Source of the DNA: Littorina saxatilis
Taxonomy: Eukaryota; Mollusca; Gastropoda; Littorinimorpha; Littorinidae
Direction: 5' to 3'
DNA length: 64,000 nt
Assembly (NCBI RefSeq): GCF_037325665.1
Contig: NC_090250.1
Coordinates: 36,918,689-36,982,688, forward strand
A model generated the notes under the pieces. It had not been told where the DNA came from and searched no databases. It saw only the letters and a list, made by a program, of their open reading frames with translations. Below, piece by piece: positions 31,791 to 45,509 of the stretch. Within the stretch, counting starts at the first letter, position 1. Every line of letters begins with the position of its first letter. Position numbers and translations under genes: made by a program.

Positions 31791-32100
31791 GAAATGAAAT
31801 TCATTTACCATGATGTGCTGTGAGCCTGTGTTTAAAGTGTTTGTGTAACTTGCATTCAACTTGATAAATCCATATGTTATGTTCATAGAAATATTTTTAT
31901 TTTCTTGTGGGCAAAGGCAGGGGCCAATAATGGCACCTCCAAAGTATGAGTTTTGCAGAATTTTAGGGATACACTTTGTGTGCTTTAGTTGAAAGGATGG
32001 AATATAAAACCACAAGCCAAAACAGAAACAATATAGCAGTAGAACCCACCTCCACTAGAATCAAAAGTAATGGGAAATGAGGTTACAAAAGAAAGATGAA

Positions 32101-32467
32101 ACCCCCCGCGGGTTAGGGAGAAGAATTTACCCGATGCTCCCCAGCATGTCGTAAGAGGCGACTAACGGATTCTGTTTCTCCTTTTACCCTTGTTAAGTGT
32201 TTCTTGTATAGAATATAGTCAATTTTTGTAAAGATTTTAGTCAAGCAGTATGTAAGAAATGTTAAGTCCTTTGTACTGGAAACTTGCATTCTTCCAGTAA
32301 GGTAATATATTGTACTACGTTGCAAGCCCCTGGAGCAAATTTTTGATTAGTGCTTTTGTGAACAAGAAACAATTGACAAGTGGCTCTATCCCATCTTCCC
32401 CCTTTCCCTGTCGCGATATAACCTTGAATGGTTGAAAACGACGTTCAACACCAAATAAAGAAAGAAA
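32101..32467 (+). mobile_element. SINE copy 2
   Basis: Same family and near-identical to copy 1. It is flanked by the direct repeat GAAAGATGAA (32091-32100 and 32468-32477) and has a short (GAAA) tail. Confidence 0.88.
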
Positions 32468-32479
32468 GAAAGATGAAGT

Positions 32480-33530
32480 TCGTTTTACAGTGAAGTTATG
32501 TTCATCCAAGTCTTGTAAAGTTGTTGCTTTACAGTACATCGAACGCAGAAGAAGAAGTTGCTTTACAGTGCTGTGTTGTGTTGTGTTTGCACATACATGT
32601 ACAAGAACCATTCAGATAATGTGTACGATGTGGTAGTCTGAAGCGAATGAGGAAGAAGAAGGTGAGTGGTTAAGTCTTGAAATCAAGTATTTGTTGCATG
32701 ATTATTGCAGCAGGAGTAGTTTGGAAGTAACTTGTGATTGTATTTAAACATGTCATTATACATGGTTGGCCTCATGTATTTTTTGTTTAAATTTTTAGTT
32801 TTTTCCTTTTTACTGCACAGTCTTCTTCTTCTTTGCTCCTTTTAAAAGTTCTGCACATTTGATGCCACTCTCTTTTTTTTCTGGTAATTTTTTTTGTAAG
32901 GTCAACCAAACTGCTCTCAGAGGCCAAGAAGAAACAAACAAAATCTACTAATAACCATTGTATCTGTTCATTTCTTTGTTTGCCTGGTTGTTGGATTTTT
33001 GTTTTCTTCATGATTAACTTTGTTATTACATTGTAGTATTGTTTGTTTGAGTACTGTTGGTTTTATTTTGATATTTGTATTTATTTGTGTACTTTCTGTT
33101 TTTAGAGAAGTTTGATTTTGTTATTACTTTTCTGTGGGAGGAGCGAGGGGGAGAGCAGGAAGAACAGTTGTGCCATCTAATAGATTATCCTATGATACAT
33201 TTACTGTCATAATTTTGCCTGTAGCCAAATGTACACAAGGCACTAGTAGAACATTGTAATCAACTTGAACCAAAAGAAAACAATTTCATTTGATCAGATT
33301 TGGACCACTAGTTGTCTCACATGTGGTTGGAAGTTTTTTCTTGGACTCTACCCAAACGAATGATGTATGTAATATCTTGCTCTGCATTGAAGCTCCCCTG
33401 GTGAATTGCATATCCATGTCAGGTTATTTATATAAAGTCAGCCTATGATATCTGGGTACTGTGGGTGATGCACAGTCATATTGGTTGTCAACATTTATTG
33501 TACCTTGCAAAATGTGAAAAAGATGAATGA
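32480..33530. other. AT-rich stretch with no recognisable feature
   Basis: I find no long frame, splice-bounded exon or repeat family here. Confidence 0.5.
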
Positions 33531-33532
33531 AG

Positions 33533-33870
33533 GGCTAGGGGGAAGAATGTACCCGATGCTCCCCAGCATGTCGTAAGAGGCGACTAACGGATTCTGTTTC
33601 TCCTTTTACCCTTGTTAAGTGTTTCTTGTATAGAATATAGTCAATGTTTGTAAAGATTTTAGTCAAGCAGTATGTAAGAAATGTTAAGTCCTTTGTACTG
33701 GAAACTTGCATTCTCCCATTCTACGTTGCAAGCCCCTGGAGCAAATTTTTGATTAGTGCTTTTGTGAACAAGAAACAATTGACAAGTGGCTCTATCACAT
33801 CTTCCCCCTTCCCCCGTCGCGATATAACCTTCGTGGTTGAAAACGACGTTAAACACCAAATAAACAAACA
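33533..33870 (+). mobile_element. SINE copy 3, with small deletions
   Basis: It begins at GGGCTAGGGGGAAGAATGTA, so the CCGCGGG head is changed. About 20 bp are missing in the middle relative to copies 1 and 2. It ends CACCAAATAAACAAAC. Confidence 0.8.
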
Positions 33871-34471
33871 AACAAAAATTGGGTCAAGGCGCAGGCCTTC
33901 CTATGAAAACAGTTGTGTGCTCACTGTGCAAAGGCTTTCACATAGAATAATAGGATTAATAAGACCAGCTCTCAACTTTGACACATACCAGAAAAACAGC
34001 ATCCTGGCTGCTTACTGTGCAAAGTTAGAATTTGTAGACAAACTAATTTCCCTGAAAAACACAAGTGGTTTTACTTTGCAAATCAAATCACAAAGTCTGG
34101 GCAAGGTGGTTGTGTTTTTTGTCTCTGATGAGTTTGGTGTCAGAAAAAACTAAGACTAATTAACTAATACGCCAGTAAGGTTTACAATTACAACCTTTGC
34201 TAAGTGAAAATTAGTAACAAGCAGAACAGTAGGTCATCTCAGTTCTGATATTTGAATACCATTTTTTTTTAGTATTAGGAAATACAATTTGATCAGGTCT
34301 GTTATAGTTTTGATGTTTGAGCACATTTTGGAGTAGGGATTTTTATTTATACATGTAGCACCAGATTGCATGAATAAGGTTTTGGAGGTAACTGGGTGAT
34401 TCACCATTTTAGTTTTAAGATACCTTCCTTCCATCGTATATGGTCATGTTTGCCACCACAGACCTGTCCAG

Positions 34472-34836
34472 ACGCCCCGCGGGTTAGGGGGAAGAATTTA
34501 CCCGATGCTCCCCAGCATGTCGTGAGAGGCGACTAACGGATTCTGTTTCTCCTTTTACCCTTGTTAAGTGTTTCTTGAATAGAATAGTCAATTTTTGTAA
34601 AGATTTTAGTCAAGCAGTATGTAAGAAATGTTAAGTCCTTTGTACTGGAAACTTGCATTCTCCCAGTAAGGTCATATATTGTACTACGTTGCAAGCCCCT
34701 GGAGCAATTTTTTGATTAGTGCTTTTGTGAACAAGAAACAATTGACAAGTGGCTCTATCCCATCTCCCCCCTTTCCCCGTCGCGATATAACCTTGAACGG
34801 TTGAAAACGACGTTAAACACCAAATAAAGAAAAGAA
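34472..34836 (+). mobile_element. SINE copy 4
   Basis: Full-length copy flanked by the direct repeat ACCTGTCCAG (34462-34471 and 34837-34846). It ends CACCAAATAAAGAAAAGAA. Confidence 0.88.
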
Positions 34837-34849
34837 ACCTGTCCAGGCT

Positions 34850-36070
<1,221 letters not shown>

Positions 36071-36073
36071 ATA

Positions 36074-36303
36074 AGGCCACAAAAAAAATAGTCTGTTTAC
36101 GGTAACATAGACCCAAAAAATAGGGTCGGTAGATCGGGAATTTTTTTTTCTCCAAAAAAACATTTTTAAGTTATTTTGCCAAAAAACAAAGACTTTCTTT
36201 TTTTTTCTTTTTTTTCCGAAATTCCAAAAAAAAGTCTAGGGTCGCGCGAAAAAATAGGGTCGGTCGGGATACCGTAAACCGATTTTTTTGTTTTTGTTGG
36301 CCT
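36074..36303. mobile_element. palindromic AGGCC-ended MITE, second copy
   Basis: It starts AGGCCAC, then (A)n and TAGTCTGTTTACGGTAAC. It ends ATACCGTAAACCGA, then (T)n and GGCCT. It shares AATAGGGTCGGT and GGGTCGCGCGAAAAAATAGG with the copy at 7975-8293. It is flanked by TA(A)-like bases. Confidence 0.65.
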
Positions 36304-36449
36304 AACACAGAAAAAGCACGAGTTTGACCTGTATATTCACAAAACTGGTTCAGAGGCCAGGACTGAGGTGCCCGAACCGAAAGTAGGACCACCCAAACGG
36401 GAGAGAATAAACCGCGGGGCTGATGGGTTGAAATCACAACAAGCGTCAG

Positions 36450-37207
36450 TTTCAACCAATCCAACACTACGGGTGGCTCCCGTTTGGGTGGTCACTTGAT
36501 CGTGCACCTCGGTTTCAACCAATCCAACACTGCGGGTGGCTCCCGTTTGGGTGGTCACTTTCTCCTGCACCTCACTTTCAACCAATCCAACACTGCGGGT
36601 GGCTCCCGTTTGGGTGGTCACTTGATCGTGCACCTCAGTTTCAACCAATCCAACACTGCGGGTGGCTCCCGTTTGGGTGGTCACTTGATCGTGCACCTCA
36701 GTTTCAACCAATCCAACACTGCGGGTGGCTCCCGTTTGGGTGGTCACTTGATCGTGCACCTCAGTTTCAACCAATCCAACACTGCGGGTGGCTCCCGTTT
36801 GGGTGGTCACTTGATCGTGCACCTCAGTTTCAACCAATCCAACACTGCGGGTGGCTCCCGTTTGGGTGGTCACTTGATCGTGCACCTCAGTTTCAACCAA
36901 TCCAACACTGCGGGTGGCTCCCGTTTGGGTGGTCACTTGATCGTGCACCTCAGTTTTAACCAATCCAACACAGCGGGTGGCTCCCGTTTGGGTGGTCACT
37001 TGATCGTGCACCTCAGTTTCAACCAATCCAACACTGCGGGTGGCTCCCGTTTGGGTGGTCACTTGATCGTGCACCTCAGTTTCAACCAATCCAACACTGC
37101 GGGTGGCTGCCCGTTTGGGTGGTCACTTGATCGTGCACCTCAGTTTCAACCAATCCAACACTGCGGGTGGCTGCCCGTTTGGGTGGTCACTTTCTCCTGC
37201 ACATCAG
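36450..37207. repeat. 63-bp minisatellite, 12 copies
   Basis: The unit starts TTTCAACCAATCCAACACTG, continues CGGGTGGCTCCCGTTTGGGT, and ends near CTTGATCGTGCACCTCAG. Most copies are identical. Two (copy 2 and the last) carry a TTTCTCCTGCAC variant in place of TTGATCGTGCAC. Because 63 is divisible by three, both strands stay open across it, giving repetitive 250-residue frames that I do not accept as genes. Each unit has a CCAAT box sequence. Confidence 0.95.
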
Positions 37208-37548
37208 CCGTGGTTGAGGGAACACAAATTTGTTATTTGTACAGGAATCTATGAAGACCTAATTGACGCCAGCTCACTCAGAGATGACCCAAACTGAAAT
37301 TCAATTAGGTATACTTTGGGGGAGCATGTTTTGTTCTGAATCACATATTAACATTTCTATAGCTGGCGAAATATCTCTGAAAAACCATGTGTCTGGAAAA
37401 CGCAAACAAACACTACAGCATTTGCCAGGAGATGAAACAATCCGTCTTTCTCCTGTATGTCATCATTTATTGCACAGTACCGATTTCGGACCATAACAGT
37501 TTATCACCATCCGACGCAGGACACTGAAACACTCACACGCACACGCAC

Positions 37549-37681
37549 TCGCACACACACACACACACACGCACACGCACACACACAGACACAAACACAC
37601 AGACACAAAACCTATGTGCATGTAGGCACGCACGCCGGCACGCATGCGCACACGCACACACACAAACGGATTCATACAAAT

Positions 37682-37764
<83 letters not shown>
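37549..37764. repeat. CA-rich tract then (CT)n, upstream boundary of LINE copy 1
   Basis: ACACGCAC-type repeats run to about 37670, and an almost pure CT run follows from 37681 to 37764 and abuts the LINE. Confidence 0.95.
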
Positions 37765-38951
<1,187 letters not shown>

Positions 38952-39082
38952 CCAAAACTCCCACCCTCAGAAACCCTGAAAGTACTGTAAAGGCGGGTCT
39001 GGGGATGAATTCGAGCGTATTTGCATGCACAGTCCTCGCTTTGAACTCAAAGTTGATTCCCAATATTAACTCTCCATGTATA

Positions 39083-39244
39083 CAGTGGAACCCCCCTTTT
39101 AAGACCCCCAATTCATTGTAAGACCCTGTTTTCTTGGACTTTCTGTTCATAACCTCAGTAAATGTACCCCCATGTAAAGACTCCCTCCTTTTTAAGACCG
39201 GATTTTCTCAGATTTTTTGAGGGCTTAAAGGGGAGGTTCCACTT
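39083..39244. mobile_element. small TA-flanked MITE, CAGTGGAACC ends
   Basis: The left end CAGTGGAACCCCCCTTTTAA and right end GGGGAGGTTCCACT form inverted repeats. TA precedes it, and TTATA follows. Repeated TAAGACC words lie inside. It is probably a Tc1-mariner/pogo derivative. Confidence 0.55.
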
Positions 39245-39249
39245 TATAT

Positions 39250-40016
39250 GCAGTTACTCATTCACGAGCCACATCACGTAGCGCCCCCTGTCGAGAAATA
39301 TCCCATTACCTGCAGGTCACCTTCAACGTTTGCTACGGAGGTTTCGGCATGTCGTTGCTCGGCGACCCAGGGAATAATCCTGTCTTGCGTTTCCCACATC
39401 CTAGCCAGGCGAGAGCAGCTTGCCGCAAGGGCGTCTGTGCAACACATTTCGAACGCTACGCGCAAACCTATATACAACTTTTTAAGTAAATCAGTGTTAA
39501 ATGGGGGATGTATACATTTTCAATTTGTCTGTTTGTTAATTTGTTTGTTTGTCCTTCTGTCCGCACTCAGATCTCTGGTTTTGACAGGCCGAATGAGGTG
39601 AAAGTTGGTATGTAGCTTGGTACACTGGGACTCGTTTCAGTTTAGCTTAGACAGAAGAAGGAATACACCGAAGACAGTTTGTAGTATCAACTGTGTACGG
39701 TATGCATGAGCCGGATCCCAACTAAATGCGATAACCTCATTGTTTTTATGAGAATTCCATCCCCTGAATAAATTGCATAGCGACCTAAGGGGGTGTCCAG
39801 ACAACCTAAAACGCCAGCGCTTTTCTTTTACTTGCGTTTTTCATGGTACTCTACTCGTATGACTTATATTTTGTTATTACGTCCATCATCATGACTGTTC
39901 GATCGCCGGAGTTATTTTGTATTTGTTTGGCCCACGCAAAATAAGCTCTGACTTGAGTTTGTTCACTTTTGATTAGCTTACTATTGCTTTATGATACTTA
40001 TTTTGAATAACATCTT

Positions 40017-40056
<40 letters not shown>

Positions 40057-41600
40057 CGCGTGTGCGTGCGCGTGCGTGCGTGCGTGCGTGGGTGCGTGCG
40101 TGCGTGTGTGCGTGTGTGTGTGTGTGTTAAAACAAAATAGTACTGGTTGAGAACGAAACACCGGCCGACATTGAAGAGTTCAACAGAAATCCAGGCTGCA
40201 CAGCCGCCATGTTGTTTTTTTCCACTGACTTGCAAGTAAACCTCTTCCCAAGAGAGGTTCTTGAATTGTCGCGCAAAATCCACGCTTGTCTCACAATGCA
40301 ATCCTCGAGAAACGGCACTGCCTCGCTCTACTCGCAAAAACATCTCCCCCTTCTTGCCTTGAGGAAACAGGAGGCAGAGCATGCCCGTCTACGGAAACTA
40401 CTAAGAAAAATAATGCTAACATTTTAAGGCCAGTTTTATTCGTTGCTAACCTACATCTCTGTGTGAAAGTAAGACCTCTGCAGGAGAGGTGATTACATGC
40501 GCTTATCCGCGGAACAAAAGGGCGTGCTCTTGAGTTTCGTGCCCAGCCATAAAGTCCGTTTAGGCCAGGCTTGAATGTAGTATTAACAATAAACTGAACA
40601 CACACACATACACATGCACGCACGCACGCACACCCGCTCACATACTCGCACACATAAACATGCGCACACACGCACGCACGCGCACACAAGCACTCGCACA
40701 CACACACACACACACACCACACAACGGTGGGCAGCCACTCACACACATACAGTAACACACATTATTCCCCCCCCTGCTTCTTTACCTCTGTAAACTTGTA
40801 GGGGTAGTTATTTTTCGATAATGACCCAGCAACCAAACAAATAACGACCCAGCAACAGCCTGAATCCTCGATAGTGCAATGGGTTGAGAAGTTGTTCCGT
40901 TTCGGTACTACTTTTTGCGACTGAAAAGTTCCGAACGCTCTAACGTACGAAGTATACATCTCTGGAGCAAACAATACAAACATACCGCATTTAAATTAAC
41001 AACTACAGGCCTGAACACATGAATCTTCATATAAAATCCATGAGTTCGGTTGTTTTCTGAATCTAGATTTGCCGTGCTCAAACGTTCATCACAAGCAATT
41101 TCCAAGAGTCTAGCTACAAGAGTAGTTCCCCTTCTTTTCACTCAGTTTCTTCGACAACAGACTGCAATCCGACGGTCAGTTTTCAACAATATTTCATTTA
41201 ATAAACAGATCACACGCAACCAAATGCACACATCTCATCAATTTAAACAACATAAAGCGGTTTCATACACTATTTTCCCCAGAAAACTGAACTTCATACA
41301 GTTTTGAACGTTGGAACACGGGTGCAAAAGTTCGTCTGCTAGTCCCATTTGACGAAAGAACATTATCGTAAGCGACACCAAAACATATACAGAACACACA
41401 ATATCTGCCTTTGCCGCCACAGCAGAATAACAGCATATCTGTGTACTTGATTTTAGTCCAAAATAGGAAAACTGACAAGAAGTGTTAACAGAATGGAATG
41501 ATTTGCACGGAACTATACAACCGCGCATTAATCGATCGCCTGCGCAGGTTGACTGGTTGAGTGAATAGGATTCGATCAAACTTTCGCAAAAAAACCTCCT
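39250..41600. other. non-coding stretch with large GT/GC and CA arrays
   Basis: (GT)n with GCGT interruptions lies at about 40020-40126 and ACGC/CA arrays at about 40600-40720. No open frame shows family resemblance or good splice sites. Confidence 0.6.
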
Positions 41601-41634
41601 CTTTTCTTTGAATAACTGAAGAAAGGAGGAATAA

Positions 41635-41782
41635 AGAGGTTACACACCTCGTCTCAGTGATTATAAAAAATAATGGTCTCAGTTCGCGGTCATGAAAAAG
41701 CTCGCTAAAGCTCGCATTTTTCATGATCCGCTAACTTCGACCATTATTTTTAATAATCACTGAGACTCGGCGTGTAACCTCT
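41635..41782. repeat. imperfect palindrome, ~148 bp
   Basis: AGAGGTTACACACCTCGTCT pairs with AGACTCGGCGTGTAACCTCT. The centre GCTCGCTAAAGCTCGC is flanked by CATGAAAAA and TTTTTCATG. It would form a long hairpin, and a foldback MITE is likely. Confidence 0.8.
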
Positions 41783-41784
41783 AC

Positions 41785-41945
41785 ATCTTATACACAAATA
41801 AACCAATGATTGGACGGTTGTGCGGTAACAAATTGACAAAGCAAATTGACATAAGTTTCACTTCAATCTTATACACAAATAAACCAATGATTGGACGGTT
41901 GTGCGGTAACAAATTGACATAGCAAATTGACATAAGTTTCACTTA
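41785..41945. repeat. 81-bp tandem duplication
   Basis: ATCTTATACACAAATAAACC through ATTGACATAAGTTTCACTT occurs twice in direct succession, with very few differences. It starts within a few bases of the palindrome's right end. Confidence 0.9.
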
Positions 41946-41949
41946 AACA

Positions 41950-43420
41950 ATTAGTGAAGAAAAAAATCATGTTATGAACAGAACACAAGGCTGTTGATTG
42001 TATATATTCATGCCCTATCGGAGCGTTACTCTTTTCCAGTGTGAAAGCATAGGTCGATGCATGGTGAGTTACACCATTGTCTACATGGTGGTGAGAAATA
42101 TGAATGTACCTATATTGTTTTCATAATTCTTACCGATAATTTGCATTATGAAACTGTGGTAGTAAAACATACTATTTAAAAATGATTTTTTGTGTGAAGA
42201 TCTTAAAGCAAATCAATTAACAAAAGGTAAGGAACGCTGAAGAGAAAATAAAGTTGTTCTGGGGACGGAACTACAAAGACACAGCCATTTGGCTCCATAT
42301 GGGAGGAACTGCCTGTGCATCGCCAAAGGTCAGTGGTCTTTGGTCATGCAAATTGAGTAGTAGGTGTAAACAGAGCGAAGTCAGCCGAGTCCCCTTCTGT
42401 ACTTACCATTAACTCCCTTGTTGTCACAAGAGTTTTCAAAATGAAGCGCTGTACTTGATATTGATGTTCGTTTACGGACGATATTTTGCGTCAACGTCAA
42501 CGCTGACTTACCCATGGTAACTGCACCTTTTGAAATAAACTTTAAATGAAATGAAAGAAGAGAAAAATGACGCCGAAAGGAACACAAAATAGCGTCCGAG
42601 TCAAAACTCTAAAACTCTCTAGAAATAGCCTCGAGTTTACGATCCGGGATGGCCAGGCGAGCAAGACGCCAGTTAAAAGTGCAGTGTTGAATAACTCAGA
42701 AACCGTAAAGTCCAATCCGGCCGGCGACGAGTTCACTCACCGTGTCATCGTTGAGCAAGAATGTAGGCTACAGCTCTCTTTATTACCAGCGTACTGTCCC
42801 ACTTCTCTGCTCTCGCCTGGAAAATGACCCAAGGCTCGTACACAACGGGAAATTGAGGTGGAGGTGGTGGTGGGGATGGGAGGTGTCAAGCTGCACACCC
42901 AAGTGAGAGCTGCAGCCGCTGAGCGCCCGAAGGTTCACACAGTTCAGTATGGGGTTTCGGTGACATCATTGACATAGCAGCAACACTTTCAAGATAAAGT
43001 GCAGGTCACAGCATTGCTAAAGCAATGATTAGTTTTTTTTGTAGCAGCTTACAATAATAATCATAAAAAGTCAAAAGCATTACACAACTATATCTCCCAG
43101 ATGACTACATATATCTTTAGTGTTGCCAGCCAAACGAAGCTTTATGCGGTTTGTCAGTTAGCATCCTCCGCCAAAATGTAATTACACTGATTTCCCGTGA
43201 TCACGTTCTGGGGCGTGAGGCTGTATGCGGTATGGACCCAAAATACCATGTTTTACCATTTGTTTACGTAATCAAACACAATTAATGTCTTGACGTTAAT
43301 TAAGTACCATAAATAGAAATAATTCACCATCTCGCCGAGACAAATAGAGACATGTAGGCTTTTGACATAATTTGTTCACGTGCGGAACCTGATGTAAGCC
43401 TGATCGAGGACCACGCTGTC
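41950..43420. other. non-coding stretch, nothing supported
   Basis: An 86-codon frame at 42567-42827 (MTPKGTQNSVRVKTLKLSRN at its start) is the longest. It has no recognisable family and no supporting splice sites, so I leave it unannotated. Confidence 0.45.
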
Positions 43421-43424
43421 CTGC

Positions 43425-43967
43425 CCGGTGTAACACGAAAAAATTACTCCCACGAGATTTTTACTCCGGAGTAAACATTTCGTACGAAAAAGTTACTCCC
43501 TTTACGAAAAAAGCACTCCCCCATTGCACGAGAAAATTACTCCCTAAGACAGGTGAGTTCCGAGTAAACATTTCGTACAAAAATGTTACTCCCCTGACGA
43601 ATAAATAACGAATAAATTACTTCACCCCAACACGAGCAATTTAATTTCCAATGCCAGGTGTACGAAATCTGTACTCCTTGTCCCCTGTTAGTCTTGGTGG
43701 TGGAAGGGGTGGAAGGAGGGTAGCGCGACATTCGTGTGCGCGAGATCACTTATTGGCATTATCCCTTCGCCCGCATCCCATTTTTGCGTACGAGATTTTT
43801 ACTGGAAGTAAAAAAATGGGGAGTAAAAATTTCGTGGAGGGAGTAATTTTTTCGTGCCTTGGGGAGTTCTTTTCTCGTACGAAAAGTGTACTCGGAGTAA
43901 GAATTTCGTACGAAATATTTACTCCGGAGTAAATTTTTCGTGGAGTAAAAATTTCGTGTTACACCGG
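43425..43967. mobile_element. foldback element with CCGGTGTAACACGAAA ends
   Basis: The left end CCGGTGTAACACGAAAAAAT pairs with the right end ATTTCGTGTTACACCGG. The interior is built from repeated short words: TTTCGTACGAAA, ACTCCGGAGTAAA, TTACTCCC and their complements. The element is 543 bp and non-coding. Internal self-complementarity at several scales distinguishes it from simple MITEs. Confidence 0.75.
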
Positions 43968-44005
43968 ACAATGATGAAAAATAATTCTCGCGAATTAAAA
44001 AAAAG

Positions 44006-44460
44006 TTTTCGCGAGCACTGATCTAAATTTGAGATCAGTGTTCGCGAGACGAAAATGATTGCAGATTGGCCGACTTCGACAGTGATCTCCGTTCTGTTCT
44101 TCACAGTTATGATAAAGACATCGTTCTAAGGTCAAAACAAGTCGAAATTTTGGGACTGCTGCCGGAAGGAGACCGTAATATATGGTTTCATCACTGTCAA
44201 CTGGTTACAGAAAAAATCGTCTGCTCCAGTGAGCGCCGAAACCAAACGGTTGATTATCACGTGACACTTTTGTCATATTTAGAGTTGTTTGCACAGTAAA
44301 TACAGCCGCGAAAAATAGCTCGCTTGAAACTGTCTTACATAATTTAAAAATTACACAACACCATGAAAAATCATTATCGACGATCGCGAATCTGCTTATA
44401 CCAAGGCATCCTGTCAGGGATAGAATGAGCCGAACTCATTTTGACCTGAGGTCAGGATGG
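44006..44460. repeat. direct repeat unit, copy 1
   Basis: It begins TTTTCGCGAGCACTGATCTA, which forms a hairpin with GATCAGTGTTCGCGAG. It runs through GGTTGATTATCACGTGACAC to the GAGCCGAACTCATTTTGACC block. A 22-bp direct repeat (GACAATGATGAAAAATAATTCT) occurs just before it (near 43966) and again just after it (near 44464). Confidence 0.85.
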
Positions 44461-44859
44461 CCCAGACAATGATGAAAAATAATTCTTAAAGAAAATTGCA
44501 GTTTTCGACTCATTGTAAGAAGGTCAATGAAACTTGGTATAAGTTCAACTGGATAGATGGCCAAGGCATGACTGAAAGCCCTAGGTCAAGCACAGTAAGT
44601 TTAAGCTTACCTGTTCAAAACTTTGTGTTTGAATAATTTTGTCATGGAATGTAAGGCACGGTCTAAATGATGCATGAGAGGCAAATTCTGGTGCACTCCT
44701 GCACCTTTGCTTTTCTTCTCTTACTTCTTCTCCTCCCCTTAAAAACAGCGGAGCTCTATCGCGTTTGATCTGCAGGTTTCGTCATCTAAAAACAGTGAGA
44801 AGCACATTTTGTACAGGAAGACAAGCAAAAAGCTAGCCGCTTGCTTGGCGGGTAGGCGA

Positions 44860-44908
44860 CCATCCTGAACTCAGGTCAAAATGAGTTCGGCTCATTCTCT
44901 GCCTGACC
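44860..44908. repeat. inverted copy of the GAGCCGAACTCATTTTGACC block
   Basis: AGGTCAAAATGAGTTCGGCT and its neighbours are the complement of 44410-44460 and 45455-45506. Together with 44410-44460 it forms the likely ends of a MITE of about 500 bp between the two direct repeats. Confidence 0.75.
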
Positions 44909-44970
44909 GGACGCTACATAGTCCTACGCGAATCTATCAAAACAAAAATACAGAGTTATCTCTCATATGG

Positions 44971-45506
44971 TTTTCGCGAGCACTGATCTAAATTTGAGAT
45001 CAGTGTTCGCGAGACGAAAATGATTGCAGATTGGCCGACTTCGACAGTGATCTCCGTTCTGTTCTTCACAGTTATGATAAAGACATCGTTCTAAGGTCAA
45101 AACAAGTCGAAATTTTGGACTGCTGCCGGAAGGAGACAGTAATATATATGGTTTCATCACTGTCAACTGGTTACAGAAAAAATCGTCTGCTCCAGTGAGC
45201 GGCGAAACCAAACGGTTGATTATCACGTGACACTTTTGCCATATTTAGAGTTGTTTGCACAGTAAATACAGCCGCGAAAAATAGCTCGCTTGAAACTGTC
45301 TTACATATCAATTCCTTTGTAATTTAAAAATTACAAAACACCATGAAAAATCATTATCGACGATCGCGAATCTGCTTATATCAATAATACATTACAAAAA
45401 GCTCTAAATATGTAAAAATATCGGTTTCCTTGCCAGACAAGAAAACTCAAGGCATCCTGTCAGGGAGAGAATGAGCCGAACTCATTTTGACCTGAGTTCA
45501 GGATGG
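44971..45506. repeat. direct repeat unit, copy 2
   Basis: Nearly identical to copy 1, from TTTTCGCGAGCACTGATCTA to TTCAGGATGG, but with about 80 extra bases near 45381-45450. Copies are about 965 bp apart. Confidence 0.85.
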
Positions 45507-45509
45507 GTA

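Noticed and set aside
36337-37254. Long repetitive frames on both strands across the 63-bp array
   Set aside because: The unit length is a multiple of three, so frames open by default. No start context, signal or splice support.
42567-42827. 86-codon frame beginning MTPKGTQNSVRV
   Set aside because: No family resemblance, no flanking splice pair and no promoter; GC content is slightly raised, but that is not enough.
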